From Bacteroidia bacterium (GTDB lineage Bacteria > Bacteroidota > Bacteroidia > CAIKAF01), in contig JACVCJ010000002.1 in NCBI GenBank assembly GCA_016742095.1, forward strand, positions 1-64,000: 64,000 nt of DNA. The letters are read 5' to 3'. Positions 40,905 to 50,194 of this stretch are shown piece by piece. Position 1 is the stretch's first letter; the number at the start of each line of letters is the position of its first letter. Both the position numbers and the translations under genes were made by a program. The notes below the pieces were generated by a model. The model had not been told where the DNA came from, did not search any database, and saw only the letters and a program-made list of their open reading frames with translations.

Positions 40905-42740
40905 TTATTCGCCGAACGACTGCAGCTGTACCATTTTTTTATACATACCGCCACCCGCCAGCAGTTGCTCATGCGTGCCTGCTTCTATGATGCGCCCGCC
41001 TTCCATGACCATGATCTGGTCGGCCCGGCGGATGGTGCTCAGGCGGTGTGCGATCACGATGGAGGTACGGTTCTGCATCAGGGTCTCCAGGGCTTCCTGC
41101 ACGGCCTTTTCACTTTCGCTGTCCAGTGCGGAGGTAGCCTCGTCCAGGATCAGTATGTCGGGATCTTTGTACAACGCGCGCGCAATGGCTATACGTTGCC
41201 GCTGACCACCCGAAAGCCGGCTTCCGCCCTCGCCTGCCGTGGTTTCGTACCCGTTATCGAGCTGCATGATAAAATCGTGGGCATGCGCGTGTTTCGCGGC
41301 TTCCACGGCCCGGTTGATATCCGGGGTTTCATCGCCGAAGCAGATGTTGTTCAGCACCGTATCGTTAAACAATATACTGGTCTGCGGAACGATACCCATC
41401 TTTTTGCGCAGGGAATGCGTGGTAAAGGAACGTATGTCCCGGCCGTCGATGGTGATGGAACCGCTGCTTACATCGTAGAAACGCGGCAGCAGGTCAGACA
41501 GCGTCGATTTGCCCGCTCCCGAAGCGCCTACCAGGGCCAGGGTCTTTCCTTTTTCGAGGGCGAAACTGATGTTGTGTAAAACGATCTCCTGGTCGTAGGC
41601 AAACGTAACATCGTTGAAACGGATCTCTTTTTCGAAGCTGCATTCGGTCTGTGCGCCGGGCTCGTCCTTGATTTTTTCCGGCTGATGCAGCAGTTCTTCG
41701 ATGCGTTCCAGCGAAGCCATCCCTTTTTGTAAGTTATATACCGTATTGGCCGTGGCCTTGGCCGGGGAGATCAGCTGTGAGAACGTAAGGATGAAGGCGA
41801 TGAAGGTTTCGGGCGTAAGACTCGAATGGATCGAAGAGGCATTCAGGATGAGCAGTCCGCCCAGGTACATGATAAGCGCTACCACGATGGAACCGAGGAA
41901 TTCGCCCATGGGTGAGGATAATTCGCGGCGGTTCAGCATTTTAGAGTGGATACGCGTAAATTCTTTATTGAGCGTTATGTACTTCTGTGTTACAAAACGT
42001 TCGGCCGTGAATGCCCGTACGATCTTGCTGCCGCCGATGGTCTCGTCGGCCAGGGACATGATGCGGTCCAGCACCGACTGTCCGCTGTGCCCGCCTTTTT
42101 TGAGGCTCTTGCCCACCCGCCCGATCAGTATACCGCTTACCGGCAGCACCAGCAGCATGATGAGCGAGAGCTGCGGACTGATCTTGAACATAAAGGCCAG
42201 GGAAAGAATGATCTTTACCGGGTTTTCGATGATGGACGAAAGCGAGGCCATGATGGCCCATTCCACCTCACCGATATCGGAACTGAGGCGCGTGAGCATA
42301 TCACCTTTTTTCTGTTCCGTGAAAAAGCCTACGGACAGGCGGTTGATCTTTTCGAACATTTTGCGGCGCAGGTCAAAAATAACCCCGCTGCGTATAGGCG
42401 TCAGTACTTTAATGGCCAGGTAACGAAATACGTTCTTCAGGAAGAACAGCAACACGATGCCTGTACTAATATAGATAAGAGCGTTCTGTGGCCCTTCCTG
42501 GGCTTTTATTTCACGTATAAAACCGATCAGTTTATCAAAAATATCGCCGGCATTGGAAGATACCCCGCCTATGGCTGAAGAATTTTCAGTTTCCCTGTCA
42601 AAAATTACATTCAAAAAAGGAATAGCCATAGCTACACTCACAATTCCGAAAGCGGAACTTAAAATAATAAAGACACAATAAAGAGCGAGTTTGCCTTTAT
42701 AGTCCTTTACGAGTTGTAATATTTTTAACGCGCTTTTCAA
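40905..42740 (-). CDS. MsbA-like ABC exporter
   Basis: 611 aa with six transmembrane helices in the first ~330 residues and one nucleotide-binding domain: Walker A GASGAGKS, Q-loop, signature LSGGQRQRIAIARAL, Walker B ILILDEATSALD, and H-loop IAHRLSTI. A homodimeric exporter, probably lipid A/phospholipid flippase or drug exporter. The start is TTG at 42740, whose TTGA overlaps the TGA stop of the thioesterase; no ATG with a full first helix exists. The gene is downstream of the thioesterase and sugar-nucleotide genes in the same direction, so an envelope role is plausible. Confidence 0.92.
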   Translation of the reverse strand: MKSALKILQLVKDYKGKLALYCVFIILSSAFGIVSVAMAIPFLNVIFDRETENSSAIGGVSSNAGDIFDKLIGFIREIKAQEGPQNALIYISTGIVLLFFLKNVFRYLAIKVLTPIRSGVIFDLRRKMFEKINRLSVGFFTEQKKGDMLTRLSSDIGEVEWAIMASLSSIIENPVKIILSLAFMFKISPQLSLIMLLVLPVSGILIGRVGKSLKKGGHSGQSVLDRIMSLADETIGGSKIVRAFTAERFVTQKYITLNKEFTRIHSKMLNRRELSSPMGEFLGSIVVALIMYLGGLLILNASSIHSSLTPETFIAFILTFSQLISPAKATANTVYNLQKGMASLERIEELLHQPEKIKDEPGAQTECSFEKEIRFNDVTFAYDQEIVLHNISFALEKGKTLALVGASGAGKSTLSDLLPRFYDVSSGSITIDGRDIRSFTTHSLRKKMGIVPQTSILFNDTVLNNICFGDETPDINRAVEAAKHAHAHDFIMQLDNGYETTAGEGGSRLSGGQRQRIAIARALYKDPDILILDEATSALDSESEKAVQEALETLMQNRTSIVIAHRLSTIRRADQIMVMEGGRIIEAGTHEQLLAGGGMYKKMVQLQSFGE

Positions 42741-43177
42741 GACTGCAGGGCGGGATTTGCGTCGCGTTCAAAAATGGCGCTGCGCCAGCTGTCGGGCATG
42801 GCAAAGGTCTTACCCGTGGTGTAGTCGATACATACCAGTACGGTCTCTGCGGTGGAAATAAGCGTATATTCATCGCCTTTCTTTACGAACAGGCCGTATT
42901 CGCTTACGAAACTTTTTTCGCCGATGCTTTTGGTGCGCAGGGCTACGTGCAGTTCGTCGCTGATGTACAGCGGACGTTTGTAATTCACTTCGGCCTTCGC
43001 CAGGATCAGCCCGGTGCTTTTCCAGTCAATCAGGTCGCCGAATACCTCGCGGAAATAGATCACGCGGGCCATTTCGATATAACTCAGATACACGGCATTG
43101 TTCACATGCCCCAGGGCATCGGTATCGGCAAAACGTACCTGCACCGGCACCACGTAATTGAACTCGGATATCTGCAT
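42737..43177 (-). CDS. Hotdog-fold acyl-CoA thioesterase
   Basis: 146 aa 4-hydroxybenzoyl-CoA-thioesterase-like (YbgC) protein. It has VQVRFADTDALGHVNNAVYLSYIEMAR, with the catalytic Asp in the usual FxDTDxxGHVNNxxY segment, then KAEVNYKRPLYISDELHV. It hydrolyses short or medium acyl-CoA; physiological substrate unknown. Its ATG overlaps the stop of the 136-aa gene (ATGA), and its stop overlaps the ABC exporter start: all three are coupled. Confidence 0.93.
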   Translation of the reverse strand: MQISEFNYVVPVQVRFADTDALGHVNNAVYLSYIEMARVIYFREVFGDLIDWKSTGLILAKAEVNYKRPLYISDELHVALRTKSIGEKSFVSEYGLFVKKGDEYTLISTAETVLVCIDYTTGKTFAMPDSWRSAIFERDANPALQS

Positions 43178-43587
43178 CAGGAAAGCGGATTTAAGGTAAT
43201 ACTGAACACCACCATGGTATTGCGGTCGCGGCCGAAGCTGAATTTTTCCAGCGCCTGGAAGATATCCTTGGCCCGGAAATACGAAGTATGCAGGGAATTA
43301 TCGCCCTTCAGGCTCCACTGTATCGTATACGAATTTTCGGTATTACGGAATTCCTTTACGTACTGCAGCATATCCACAAGCGCTTCCATTTTGGTATATC
43401 CAACGGAAGAGTGGAATAAAAAGCGCTGCTGGTGTTTGCTGTTGATGGTGAACAGGTGCAGCTGGGTGCGGTCGGCTTCTTCGCTGAACTCGAAAACCAG
43501 GTTCCCGGCGTCCATTCCCAGGAAGCGGGCTATGTCATTTTGTAGCCTCAGGGCTTCTTCGGCCCATTCGCTGGCAGATTCTTTCAT
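43177..43587 (-). CDS. Conserved 136-aa protein of unknown function
   Basis: The soluble 136-aa protein has no signal peptide or membrane segment. It opens with a helix (MKESASEWAEEALRLQNDIARFLGMDAG), then beta strands (LVFEFSEEADRTQLHLFTIN, QRFLFHSSVGYTKMEALVDMLQYV), and ends VVFSITLNPL. Family not recognised. It overlaps both neighbours (TTA of the CapD-like stop at its start, ATGA to the thioesterase), so it is real and co-translated. A regulatory or partner role in the envelope operon is possible. Confidence 0.75.
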   Translation of the reverse strand: MKESASEWAEEALRLQNDIARFLGMDAGNLVFEFSEEADRTQLHLFTINSKHQQRFLFHSSVGYTKMEALVDMLQYVKEFRNTENSYTIQWSLKGDNSLHTSYFRAKDIFQALEKFSFGRDRNTMVVFSITLNPLS

Positions 43588-45470
43588 TATAAACGGTGTT
43601 GTTTTACGTCTAACTTCTCAAATTCGGAATTGGCGCTCTTGTATTCGGGTACGATCTCTTTCATTTTAGCTACGATGTGCTGGTTGTTCTGGGTGCGCAC
43701 CAGGTGCGCCAGTTCGTTCAGGTGGGCGTCCAGGTCGGCCTTTCCGTAGCGGATCACACGGGCGATCATGATCTTGGGGTGGTGTGTGGGCAGGTGGTCC
43801 TCGCCGGAGATCAGCAGTTCTTCGTACAGCTTTTCGCCCGGACGCAGCCCGGTAAACACCACTTTTATATCTACATCGGGCTCCAGACCCGAAAGTTTGA
43901 TCATTTTACGTGCCAGGTCGGCAATTTTCACGGGTTTCCCCATATCGAAGATGAACACTTCCCCGCCCTGGCTCATGGCCCCGGCTTCCAGCACCAGGCT
44001 GCAGGCCTCGGGAATGGTCATAAAATAACGGGTCACTTCGGGGTGTGTCACGGTAATGGGGCCGCCCTCCTCGATCTGTTTGCGGAAACGCGGTATCACG
44101 CTGCCGTTGGACCCCAGTACGTTACCGAAGCGCGTGGTGATGAACTGAGTCTCCGAACAATCGTTGAATGACTGAATATACAACTCGGCAATGCGTTTGG
44201 AAGCGCCCATCACATTGGTGGGATTCACCGCCTTATCGGTAGAGATCAGCACCATTTTGCGGGCTTTGTAGCGGTGTGCCAGGTCGGCAATGATCTGTGT
44301 GCCCAGCACGTTCACCTTAATGGCCTCGGCCGGGTTCTTTTCCATGAGAGGCACGTGTTTGTAGGCTGCGGCGTGGAATACGTAATCGGGCCGGTGCTGC
44401 CCGAACAGCTGCTCCATTTTGGCCGCATCGGTAATATCGGCAATGCGCAGGCTCACGTTCTGGTAGGCTTCGGCGCCGGAAAGCAGGATATCCAGTTCGT
44501 ACATGGGCGTTTCGGCCTGGTCTACACAGATAAGCCGGGCCGGTTTATAGTCGATCAGCTGCCGGGCCAGTTCACTGCCGATGGAGCCGGCCGCACCGGT
44601 CACCAGTACCACCTTGCCGAAAAATTCGCTGTTCAGGATGGGATTGTCGATCTGTATGGCATCGCGGGCCAGCAGGTCTTCGATCTTTACCTCCTGCAGG
44701 CGTATAGGCGCATTGGAGCTTTCGAGCCAGGTCTTGAGCGGGGGCAGGTCGTACACCCGCACTTCGTATTTGAGGCAGACGTCCACCACATGCTGACGCA
44801 TTTCAGCAGAGATCCGCTTGTTGGCAAAGATCAGTTCGGCATCGCGGTATTTCTCCAGCAGTATTTCCAGGCGGGAAGTGTGCCATACGCGTACGTCCTC
44901 CAGTTTTACGTTCTCGAGGCGGGAATTATCGTCGAGGAAGGCCACCACGTTGTAACGCGCCCGGATATTGGTGTCCAGCGCGCGTTTGGCAATGAGTCCG
45001 TCCTCACCGGCCCCGTAAATGATGATATCGTGCCGGGTCTTCTCCGAAAGGGCAATGCGGCGATAGATCACCTTAAAGGCCATCCGCGAGCCCACGATCA
45101 GGAAAATGGATACCAGGAAGTCGATGAGCAGTACGTTGTAGGGCACCAGGTGAAAGCCTTCGAAATGCAGCCATACCGGGTTCAGCATGGCCATGATCAT
45201 GGAGCCCACCAGTACGGTAAGCAGCAGACGCAGCACATCGCTGGTGGCCGTATAACGCACCACGCCCTTAAAGGAACCCGAAAGCAGGAAGGTAATAAAA
45301 CGGATACCGAGCATTACGGGCCATACGATCTTGTAATGCGTTACCTCGCGCCCGGGTACATTAAAGTTAAAACGAAGCTGATAGGCAATAAAAAGCGCTA
45401 TTGTACAGATCAGCAGATCTGCAAAAAGCACCAGCCAGGGTGGAGCTATTTTCCCGTAAAACCGTTTCAA
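43587..45470 (-). CDS. CapD/PglF-type nucleoside-diphosphate-sugar 4,6-dehydratase
   Basis: 627 aa. Four transmembrane helices (residues ~12-125), a Rossmann-like CoA-binding fold (IIYGAGEDGLIAKRAL), and the catalytic dehydratase domain (~285-590): TGAAGSIGSELARQL for NAD, AAAYKHVPLME, and STDKAVNPTNVMGASKR, where Met replaces the usual Tyr of the YxxxK motif, as in PglF/FlaA1. It makes UDP-4-keto-6-deoxy sugars for glycans or O-glycosylation. Start is TTG 45470, preceded by AGAGG five nt before; an in-frame stop follows upstream and no ATG lies nearby. Confidence 0.92.
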   Translation of the reverse strand: MKRFYGKIAPPWLVLFADLLICTIALFIAYQLRFNFNVPGREVTHYKIVWPVMLGIRFITFLLSGSFKGVVRYTATSDVLRLLLTVLVGSMIMAMLNPVWLHFEGFHLVPYNVLLIDFLVSIFLIVGSRMAFKVIYRRIALSEKTRHDIIIYGAGEDGLIAKRALDTNIRARYNVVAFLDDNSRLENVKLEDVRVWHTSRLEILLEKYRDAELIFANKRISAEMRQHVVDVCLKYEVRVYDLPPLKTWLESSNAPIRLQEVKIEDLLARDAIQIDNPILNSEFFGKVVLVTGAAGSIGSELARQLIDYKPARLICVDQAETPMYELDILLSGAEAYQNVSLRIADITDAAKMEQLFGQHRPDYVFHAAAYKHVPLMEKNPAEAIKVNVLGTQIIADLAHRYKARKMVLISTDKAVNPTNVMGASKRIAELYIQSFNDCSETQFITTRFGNVLGSNGSVIPRFRKQIEEGGPITVTHPEVTRYFMTIPEACSLVLEAGAMSQGGEVFIFDMGKPVKIADLARKMIKLSGLEPDVDIKVVFTGLRPGEKLYEELLISGEDHLPTHHPKIMIARVIRYGKADLDAHLNELAHLVRTQNNQHIVAKMKEIVPEYKSANSEFEKLDVKQHRL

Positions 45471-45538
45471 TTCAACCTCTTTATTTCCACATTATCCGCA
45501 ACATACGGAATACACGCTGTATCAAAGATACGAAAATA

Positions 45539-46033
45539 TCAGGATGCCAGCTCATCGCCGAGGCGAATCATACGCAGTGCGGTCACAGCGGCTTCAATGC
45601 CTTTGTTGCCATGCTTTCCGCCGGCACGGTCCAGCGCCTGCTCCTGGGTAAGTGTGGTAAGCACGCCGAAGATCACGGGAATACCGTAATCGAGCCCTAC
45701 GCGCATAATGCCGTTGGCGGCCGCATCGCATACGAAATCGAAGTGCGGGGTCTCGCCCTGGATCACGCAGCCGATGCAGATCACCGCATCTACGTCACCG
45801 TCTTCGGCAAAGTATTTGGCGCCCAGGGGCAGCTCAAAGGTACCGGGTACGTTCTCTACCCAGATGTTCTCCGGGTTTACGCCGTGTTTGACCAAAGTAT
45901 TGAGCGCGCCGTCGAGCAGGGGTCCGGTTACTTCGCTGTTCCATTCCGAAACCACGATACCGATGGCCACATTCGATGCATCGGGCATTTCTTCGCTGTT
46001 GTATGACGATAAATTTTTCAGTGCTGTTGCCAT
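45539..46033 (-). CDS. ribH: 6,7-dimethyl-8-ribityllumazine synthase
   Basis: 164 aa with conserved substrate-binding segments: VSEWNSEVT (near N-term), [35 protein letters not shown], and [17 protein letters not shown]. It condenses the ribityl-uracil with dihydroxybutanone phosphate in riboflavin synthesis. There is no FMN riboswitch signature in the 52 bp upstream. A terminator for the upstream TPR gene separates them, so ribH may have its own promoter inside that gap. Confidence 0.96.
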   Translation of the reverse strand: MATALKNLSSYNSEEMPDASNVAIGIVVSEWNSEVTGPLLDGALNTLVKHGVNPENIWVENVPGTFELPLGAKYFAEDGDVDAVICIGCVIQGETPHFDFVCDAAANGIMRVGLDYGIPVIFGVLTTLTQEQALDRAGGKHGNKGIEAAVTALRMIRLGDELAS

Positions 46034-46044
46034 AACCTGAGTTC

Positions 46045-46070
46045 AAAAAAAAACCGGTCGTGGAGACCGG
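46045..46070 (-). terminator. Terminator after TPR gene at 46086
   Basis: On the minus strand CCGGTC-TCCAC-GACCGG followed by nine T (46053-46045), starting 16 nt beyond the stop at 46086 and just before ribH. Confidence 0.82.
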
Positions 46071-46085
46071 CCTTGTGTATTAAGA

Positions 46086-46772
46086 TTATCCTTTTTTCGC
46101 TTTTGCCCGTTCCAGGAATTTAGTGCAGACCTCCGCTTCCAGACTGAGCGGGTACTCCGTGATCACTTTCTGGTAAAGCTCGATGGCCTTATCGGGATTG
46201 TTCAGCTCGATCTCGTAAAGCTGTGCGGCCTTACGCAGGTAAACAGGGCTTACCAGGTCGTTGCTGTTCTTTTTGGCCGCTTTTTCGTAGTGATTCACGG
46301 CTTCTTCGTAGTTCTTCAGTTCGCTGTACGAGTCACCGATCAGGCCGATGCTGATGCCGCTCAGGAACAGGTCGCTGGTGGAAAAGTCCTTCAGCTGTTC
46401 GATAGCTTCGTTGTACTGGCCCAGGTTGTAATGACAAACGCCGGCATAGTAGTGCGAAAGATTGGCCGCATCGGTACCGCCGAAATTATCGATGATGGAA
46501 ATAAATCCCTGTACTTCGTTGTTTCCGTTCAGTGCCAGGTTGAAACTGTCCAGCGCAAAATACTGCTCTGCGGCAAAAAGAGCATCCGCGGCCTCGATCT
46601 CTTTGGGTTCGGCCACATAACGCTCATAGGCGAACCATCCGAGCGGAATGAGAATAATTACGGCAATGGCGCCGATTACAATGTTACGGTTCTTTCTTGC
46701 CCAAATTTCAAGGTTAAGTTCTGTTTTTGACGGCTTAACCTCTTCATATTTCGGTTGTTTCAGTTCTGACAT
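46086..46772 (-). CDS. Membrane-anchored TPR protein (YfgM-like)
   Basis: 228 aa. A cytoplasmic N-terminus (~30 residues) precedes a single transmembrane helix (NIVIGAIAVIILIPLGWFAY, ~31-50), then a periplasmic helical TPR domain (ADALFAAEQYFALDSFNLAL; AAQLYEIELNNPDKAIELYQKVI). The layout is that of YfgM-type ancillary SecYEG/periplasmic chaperone network proteins. It has a -7 match (TATTTTTG, 46803-46796) upstream. Its divergent neighbour is recF. Confidence 0.88.
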   Translation of the reverse strand: MSELKQPKYEEVKPSKTELNLEIWARKNRNIVIGAIAVIILIPLGWFAYERYVAEPKEIEAADALFAAEQYFALDSFNLALNGNNEVQGFISIIDNFGGTDAANLSHYYAGVCHYNLGQYNEAIEQLKDFSTSDLFLSGISIGLIGDSYSELKNYEEAVNHYEKAAKKNSNDLVSPVYLRKAAQLYEIELNNPDKAIELYQKVITEYPLSLEAEVCTKFLERAKAKKG

Positions 46773-46795
46773 GCTTTTTTGCGAAAATTAGGCAG

Positions 46796-46803
46796 CAAAA
46801 ATA
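46796..46803 (-). promoter_or_regulatory. -7 element of TPR gene
   Basis: Minus strand TATTTTTG, TAnnTTTG match, 23 nt upstream of the ATG at 46772. Confidence 0.45.
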
Positions 46804-46925
46804 TACATTTTTTTCAGTGTGCATACATAGTTTAGTTTTTTTTCGCGGCATTCTGTTTTCAAGGCTCCGAAGTTGATAATTACGGTACGGCAATTGAAAG
46901 ATTTTTAAGACCTTTGTGACGTCGC

Positions 46926-48035
46926 ATGAAGATCCTACATTTAAAAACGGGGAATTTCCGGAATTATGAGTTTTCCGAAACCACTTTCGGGCCTAAATTC
47001 AACCTGATCTTCGGGCTGAACGGCACCGGCAAGACCAACCTGCTGGATGCGGTACATTACCTGGGCTGGACCAAAAGTTTCATCAATGCTTCCGATACAC
47101 AGAACATCCGCCGCGGGCAGGAATTCTTCTTTATCGAGGGCATGGTGGAAAAGAACGGTAAGCAGCACCAGCTGTACTGCGGTTTCAAGAAGGAGAACGG
47201 CAAGCAGTTCCGCATCGACAAAAAGGAATATGAAAAAATGGCCGATCATATCGGGTTCATGCCCCTGGCCGTGATCTCGCCCAACGACCAGGAACTTTCC
47301 GGCGGAGGCAGCGAAGAGCGGCGCCGTTTTTCCGATTCGGTCATCAGTGTGTTCAAACGTCCTTTCCTCGACGCCCTGGTACAGTACAACCGCATCCTGC
47401 TGCAGCGCAACGCCCTGCTGAAACAGATGATGGAAAAAGGCCCGGTGCGTAAGGACATTATTTCCATCTATAACGAACAGATGCTCGGCCCCGCCCGCGA
47501 AATTGTGGAAGAACGCCGGCGTTTTGCGCGGGAATTCAACGAGACCTTCTCCGACATTGCCTGCGGACTGGCCGGTAAGGACGAGCAGGCCGCCCTCGAA
47601 TACAAAACGGGCTGGGACGATGAAAACCCGGAAAGCGGCTGGGAAGAAACCTTTGAAAAGGACCTGCGCCTGGGATACACGTCCTACGGCCCGCATAAGG
47701 ACGATTTCGCCTTCAGCATGCACGGACTGCCGCTGAAGAAAAGCGCTTCCCAGGGACAGCAGAAGACCTTTCTCACTGCCCTGAAACTGGCCCAGTACAA
47801 CTATATGCGCCAGAAAACGGGACTGCATCCCATACTGCTGCTCGACGATATTTTCGACAAGCTGGACGACGAACGCGTGGAACGCATGCTGGGCCTGCTG
47901 AGCGCCCCCGAATACGGGCAGGTGCTCATCACCGATACCGGCAGCGAACGTATTTTGCGTATCTTTGAAAAGATACAGCAGCCGGTGGAACTGATACCGG
48001 TGGAGTCGAAAATACCCCAGTCCTATGCACAATAA
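46926..48035 (+). CDS. recF: DNA replication and repair protein RecF
   Basis: 369 aa SMC-like ATPase: LHLKTGNFRNYEFSE start, Walker A FGLNGTGKTNLLDAVHYL, signature/Walker B region ASQGQQKTFLTALKLAQYN and PILLLDDIFDKLD. It loads RecA at gaps and stalled forks. It is divergent to the TPR gene and overlaps the downstream DUF721 gene by 11 nt, a common arrangement in Bacteroidetes. Confidence 0.96.
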   Translation: MKILHLKTGNFRNYEFSETTFGPKFNLIFGLNGTGKTNLLDAVHYLGWTKSFINASDTQNIRRGQEFFFIEGMVEKNGKQHQLYCGFKKENGKQFRIDKKEYEKMADHIGFMPLAVISPNDQELSGGGSEERRRFSDSVISVFKRPFLDALVQYNRILLQRNALLKQMMEKGPVRKDIISIYNEQMLGPAREIVEERRRFAREFNETFSDIACGLAGKDEQAALEYKTGWDDENPESGWEETFEKDLRLGYTSYGPHKDDFAFSMHGLPLKKSASQGQQKTFLTALKLAQYNYMRQKTGLHPILLLDDIFDKLDDERVERMLGLLSAPEYGQVLITDTGSERILRIFEKIQQPVELIPVESKIPQSYAQ

Positions 48036-48312
48036 CGAATACACCATAAAAGAGGCGCTGAAGCTGTTCCTGAAGACCTACAAACTGGAAGATCAGCTGA
48101 ACGAAGGCCGCGTGTGCATGGTCTGGCAGAAAAGCATGGGCCCCTTTGTGAACAACCGCACCGAAAAAGTATCGTTCCGCGAAGGCATACTGACGGTGTA
48201 CCTGAGCAGCGCCCCTCTGCGCAGCGAGCTTTCCATGGCCAAAACGGCCATTATCCGCAAACTGAACGACGAACTGGGTTCCGTTATCATCAAAGACCTG
48301 GAATTACGTTAA
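48025..48312 (+). CDS. DUF721 protein (DciA-like)
   Basis: 95 aa, including the DUF721 core: MVWQKSMGPFVNNRTEKVSFREGILTVYLSSAPLRSELSMAKTAII, then LNDELGSVIIKDLELR. DciA-type DUF721 proteins are replicative helicase operators in many bacteria. The 11-nt overlap with recF supports a DNA-transaction role. Start ATG at 48025 fits the conserved helix IKEALKLFLKTYKL. Confidence 0.9.
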   Translation: MHNNEYTIKEALKLFLKTYKLEDQLNEGRVCMVWQKSMGPFVNNRTEKVSFREGILTVYLSSAPLRSELSMAKTAIIRKLNDELGSVIIKDLELR

Positions 48313-48381
48313 GATCTTCCGAAACACGTTAAAAAGAGTAAAGACCGGAATACCCGCGCCCTTTTTTACGTTTATAAGGAT

Positions 48382-48948
48382 ATGAAACGATTCCTTTGCA
48401 TCCTCTGTGCCCTGGTGTCCCTGTCCGTAGCGCAGGCCCAGACCTCCCTCGATAAGAACATGGCCGCCGAAGCCATCCGTTACCTGAACGCTATACGGCA
48501 GGACCCGCCGGCCTATGCCGACAGTGTGGGCTTTCCCGGTCTGCGCCGGATACAGGCCATGCCTGCCCTGAAGAAGCACGACATACTGATGACGGTGGCC
48601 GAAGAAAAGGCCCGGGACATGGCATCGCAGAATTATTTTTCGCATGTGAACAAGAAAGGCGAAGGCATCAATATCATGATCCACCGCGCGGGGTATACCC
48701 TGCCGGAAAGTCAGCTGAAAGACAAGAAAGCCAATGCGTTCGAGAGCCTGAGTGCAGGTTCGGAAACGGCGCAGGAGCATATCAACACCCTGATCATCGA
48801 CGAGGGGGTGAGCCCGGCTTTCCACCGTATGCATCTGCTGGGGCTGGAGTCTTTCTGGGCGCGCTGTACGGATATAGGCGTGGGTGTTGCGTATGATCCG
48901 GCTTCAACATACGGCTATTATATGTGTATCATTATTGCCTGGCAATAG
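48382..48948 (+). CDS. Secreted CAP (SCP/PR1)-domain protein
   Basis: 188 aa with signal peptide (MKRFLCILCALVSLSVAQA-QT). CAP/SCP landmarks: LNAIRQDPPAYAD, LMTVAEEKARDMASQNYFSHVN (His of the cavity), GEGINIMIHRAGY, SAGSETAQEHINTLIIDE and the C-terminal GVGVAYDPASTYGYYMCIII. The tetrad-like His/Glu residues are present. CAP proteins bind lipids or carbohydrates and in bacteria are often of unknown function. Confidence 0.9.
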   Translation: MKRFLCILCALVSLSVAQAQTSLDKNMAAEAIRYLNAIRQDPPAYADSVGFPGLRRIQAMPALKKHDILMTVAEEKARDMASQNYFSHVNKKGEGINIMIHRAGYTLPESQLKDKKANAFESLSAGSETAQEHINTLIIDEGVSPAFHRMHLLGLESFWARCTDIGVGVAYDPASTYGYYMCIIIAWQ

Positions 48949-48954
48949 CAGGAG

Positions 48955-48986
48955 CAAAAAAAGCCCCATGGTAAAACCATGGAGCT
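48955..48986 (-). terminator. Terminator after rplT
   Basis: On the minus strand AGCTCCATGG-TTTTA-CCATGGGGCT then TTTTTTT; it lies 24 nt beyond the rplT stop at 49010, ending the thrS operon. Confidence 0.85.
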
Positions 48987-49009
48987 GTATAAGAAAGTAT
49001 AATGCTTTA

Positions 49010-49354
49010 CTATTTTACGGAATCAACGATCGCTTTGAAAGCGGCCGGCTCGTTCATAGCAAGGTCAGCAAGTACTTTACGGTTCAGGGCAAGGCCTTTT
49101 TTATTGGCTTTGTTCATGAATTCGCTGTAGCTGAGACCTTCCATACGGGCAGCGGCATTGATACGCTGGATCCACAGGGAGCGGAAGTTGCGTTTTTTGG
49201 TACGACGGTCACGGTAAGCATAAAGCAAACCTTTTTCGATGGAGTTTTTGGCAACCGTCCAAACATTCTTACGACGACCAAATGAACCTTTGGCGAGTTT
49301 TAAGAATTTTTTACGGCGGGCACGTGAGGCCACATGATTAACTGAACGAGGCAT
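49010..49354 (-). CDS. rplT: 50S ribosomal protein L20
   Basis: 114 aa with the family N-terminus [32 protein letters not shown], and [22 protein letters not shown] basic N-terminal extension contacts 23S rRNA. In E. coli L20 represses the infC-rpmI-rplT mRNA. The last gene of the thrS-infC-rpmI-rplT operon, followed by a terminator. Confidence 0.97.
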   Translation of the reverse strand: MPRSVNHVASRARRKKFLKLAKGSFGRRKNVWTVAKNSIEKGLLYAYRDRRTKKRNFRSLWIQRINAAARMEGLSYSEFMNKANKKGLALNRKVLADLAMNEPAAFKAIVDSVK

Positions 49355-49381
49355 TTTATATACTCTTTAATTCGTTTATAC

Positions 49382-49582
49382 TTATAATTTACCGGGCAGC
49401 ATGAATTTCACATTATTCATATCTGCATCGGAAACCAATGCAAATTTCTGCAGACTGCGTTTACGCTTTGTCTCTTTTTTGGTCAGGATGTGGTTATGAA
49501 AAGCCTGTTTTCTCTTCACTTTTCCGCTGCCTGTAATCTTGAAACGCTTCTTGGCAGAGGAATTGGTTTTCATCTTTGGCAT
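49382..49582 (-). CDS. rpmI: 50S ribosomal protein L35
   Basis: 66 aa: [42 protein letters not shown]. Length and sequence typical of L35. Position between infC and rplT is the conserved order. Confidence 0.97.
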   Translation of the reverse strand: MPKMKTNSSAKKRFKITGSGKVKRKQAFHNHILTKKETKRKRSLQKFALVSDADMNNVKFMLPGKL

Positions 49583-49608
49583 TGCTATATCTTAGTTTTG
49601 CGTTATAC

Positions 49609-50172
49609 TTACTTAATTTTCTTTTTCGGTGCAAGGGTCATCTGCATACGTTTACCTTCCAGTTTGGGCAGTGCTTCCACTTTTCCTTCTTCCTCGAGGG
49701 CCTGGGCAAAACGGAGCAGCAGCTCTTCACCCTGTTCTTTGTAGACGATGGAACGTCCGCGGAAGAACACATATGCCTTTACCTTTGAACCTTCGGCAAG
49801 GAACTTACGTGCATGGTTCAGCTTAAAGTTGAAATCGTGCTCGTCGGTCTGCGGGCCGAATCGTATTTCTTTCAGTACGACCTTGGACGCATTGGCCTTC
49901 AGTTCTTTCTGCCGTTTTTTCTGCTCATACAGAAATTTACCATAGTCCGTTAGCTTACATACCGGTGGATCAGCGTTCGGACTGATCTCCACGAGATCGA
50001 CCTCCATTTGTTCGGCAAGGGCGAGCGCTTCTTTCAGGGAATAAATTCCCGGCTCAATATTCTCACCGACCACACGCACACGTTGTGCAGTGATCTTTCC
50101 ATTGATCTTGTGCTCCGGCTCAACCTTTCTCGGTGTGAATCTGTTGCCGGCAGGCTTCGGTTGTAGTGCTAT
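49609..50172 (-). CDS. infC: Translation initiation factor IF-3, probable ATA start
   Basis: 187 aa if translation starts at ATA 50172. The frame gives [25 protein letters not shown] before the N-domain [14 protein letters not shown], and the C-domain has [32 protein letters not shown] and [18 protein letters not shown] lies 7 nt before the ATA, which fixes the start. The alternative GTG at 50079 would delete conserved N-domain residues. infC is well known for using a rare start codon that IF-3 itself discriminates against, giving autoregulation. It lies 22 nt after thrS. Confidence 0.92.
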   Translation of the reverse strand: MALQPKPAGNRFTPRKVEPEHKINGKITAQRVRVVGENIEPGIYSLKEALALAEQMEVDLVEISPNADPPVCKLTDYGKFLYEQKKRQKELKANASKVVLKEIRFGPQTDEHDFNFKLNHARKFLAEGSKVKAYVFFRGRSIVYKEQGEELLLRFAQALEEEGKVEALPKLEGKRMQMTLAPKKKIK

Positions 50173-50194
50173 AGGACAGCTCCTTTCTTTTAGG

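Noticed and set aside
44274-45689. 471-codon plus-strand frame opposite the CapD-like gene
   Set aside because: Antisense shadow of a well-defined dehydratase; no recognisable protein features.
46941-48047. 368-codon minus-strand frame opposite recF
   Set aside because: Shadow of recF, which has Walker motifs and the expected length.
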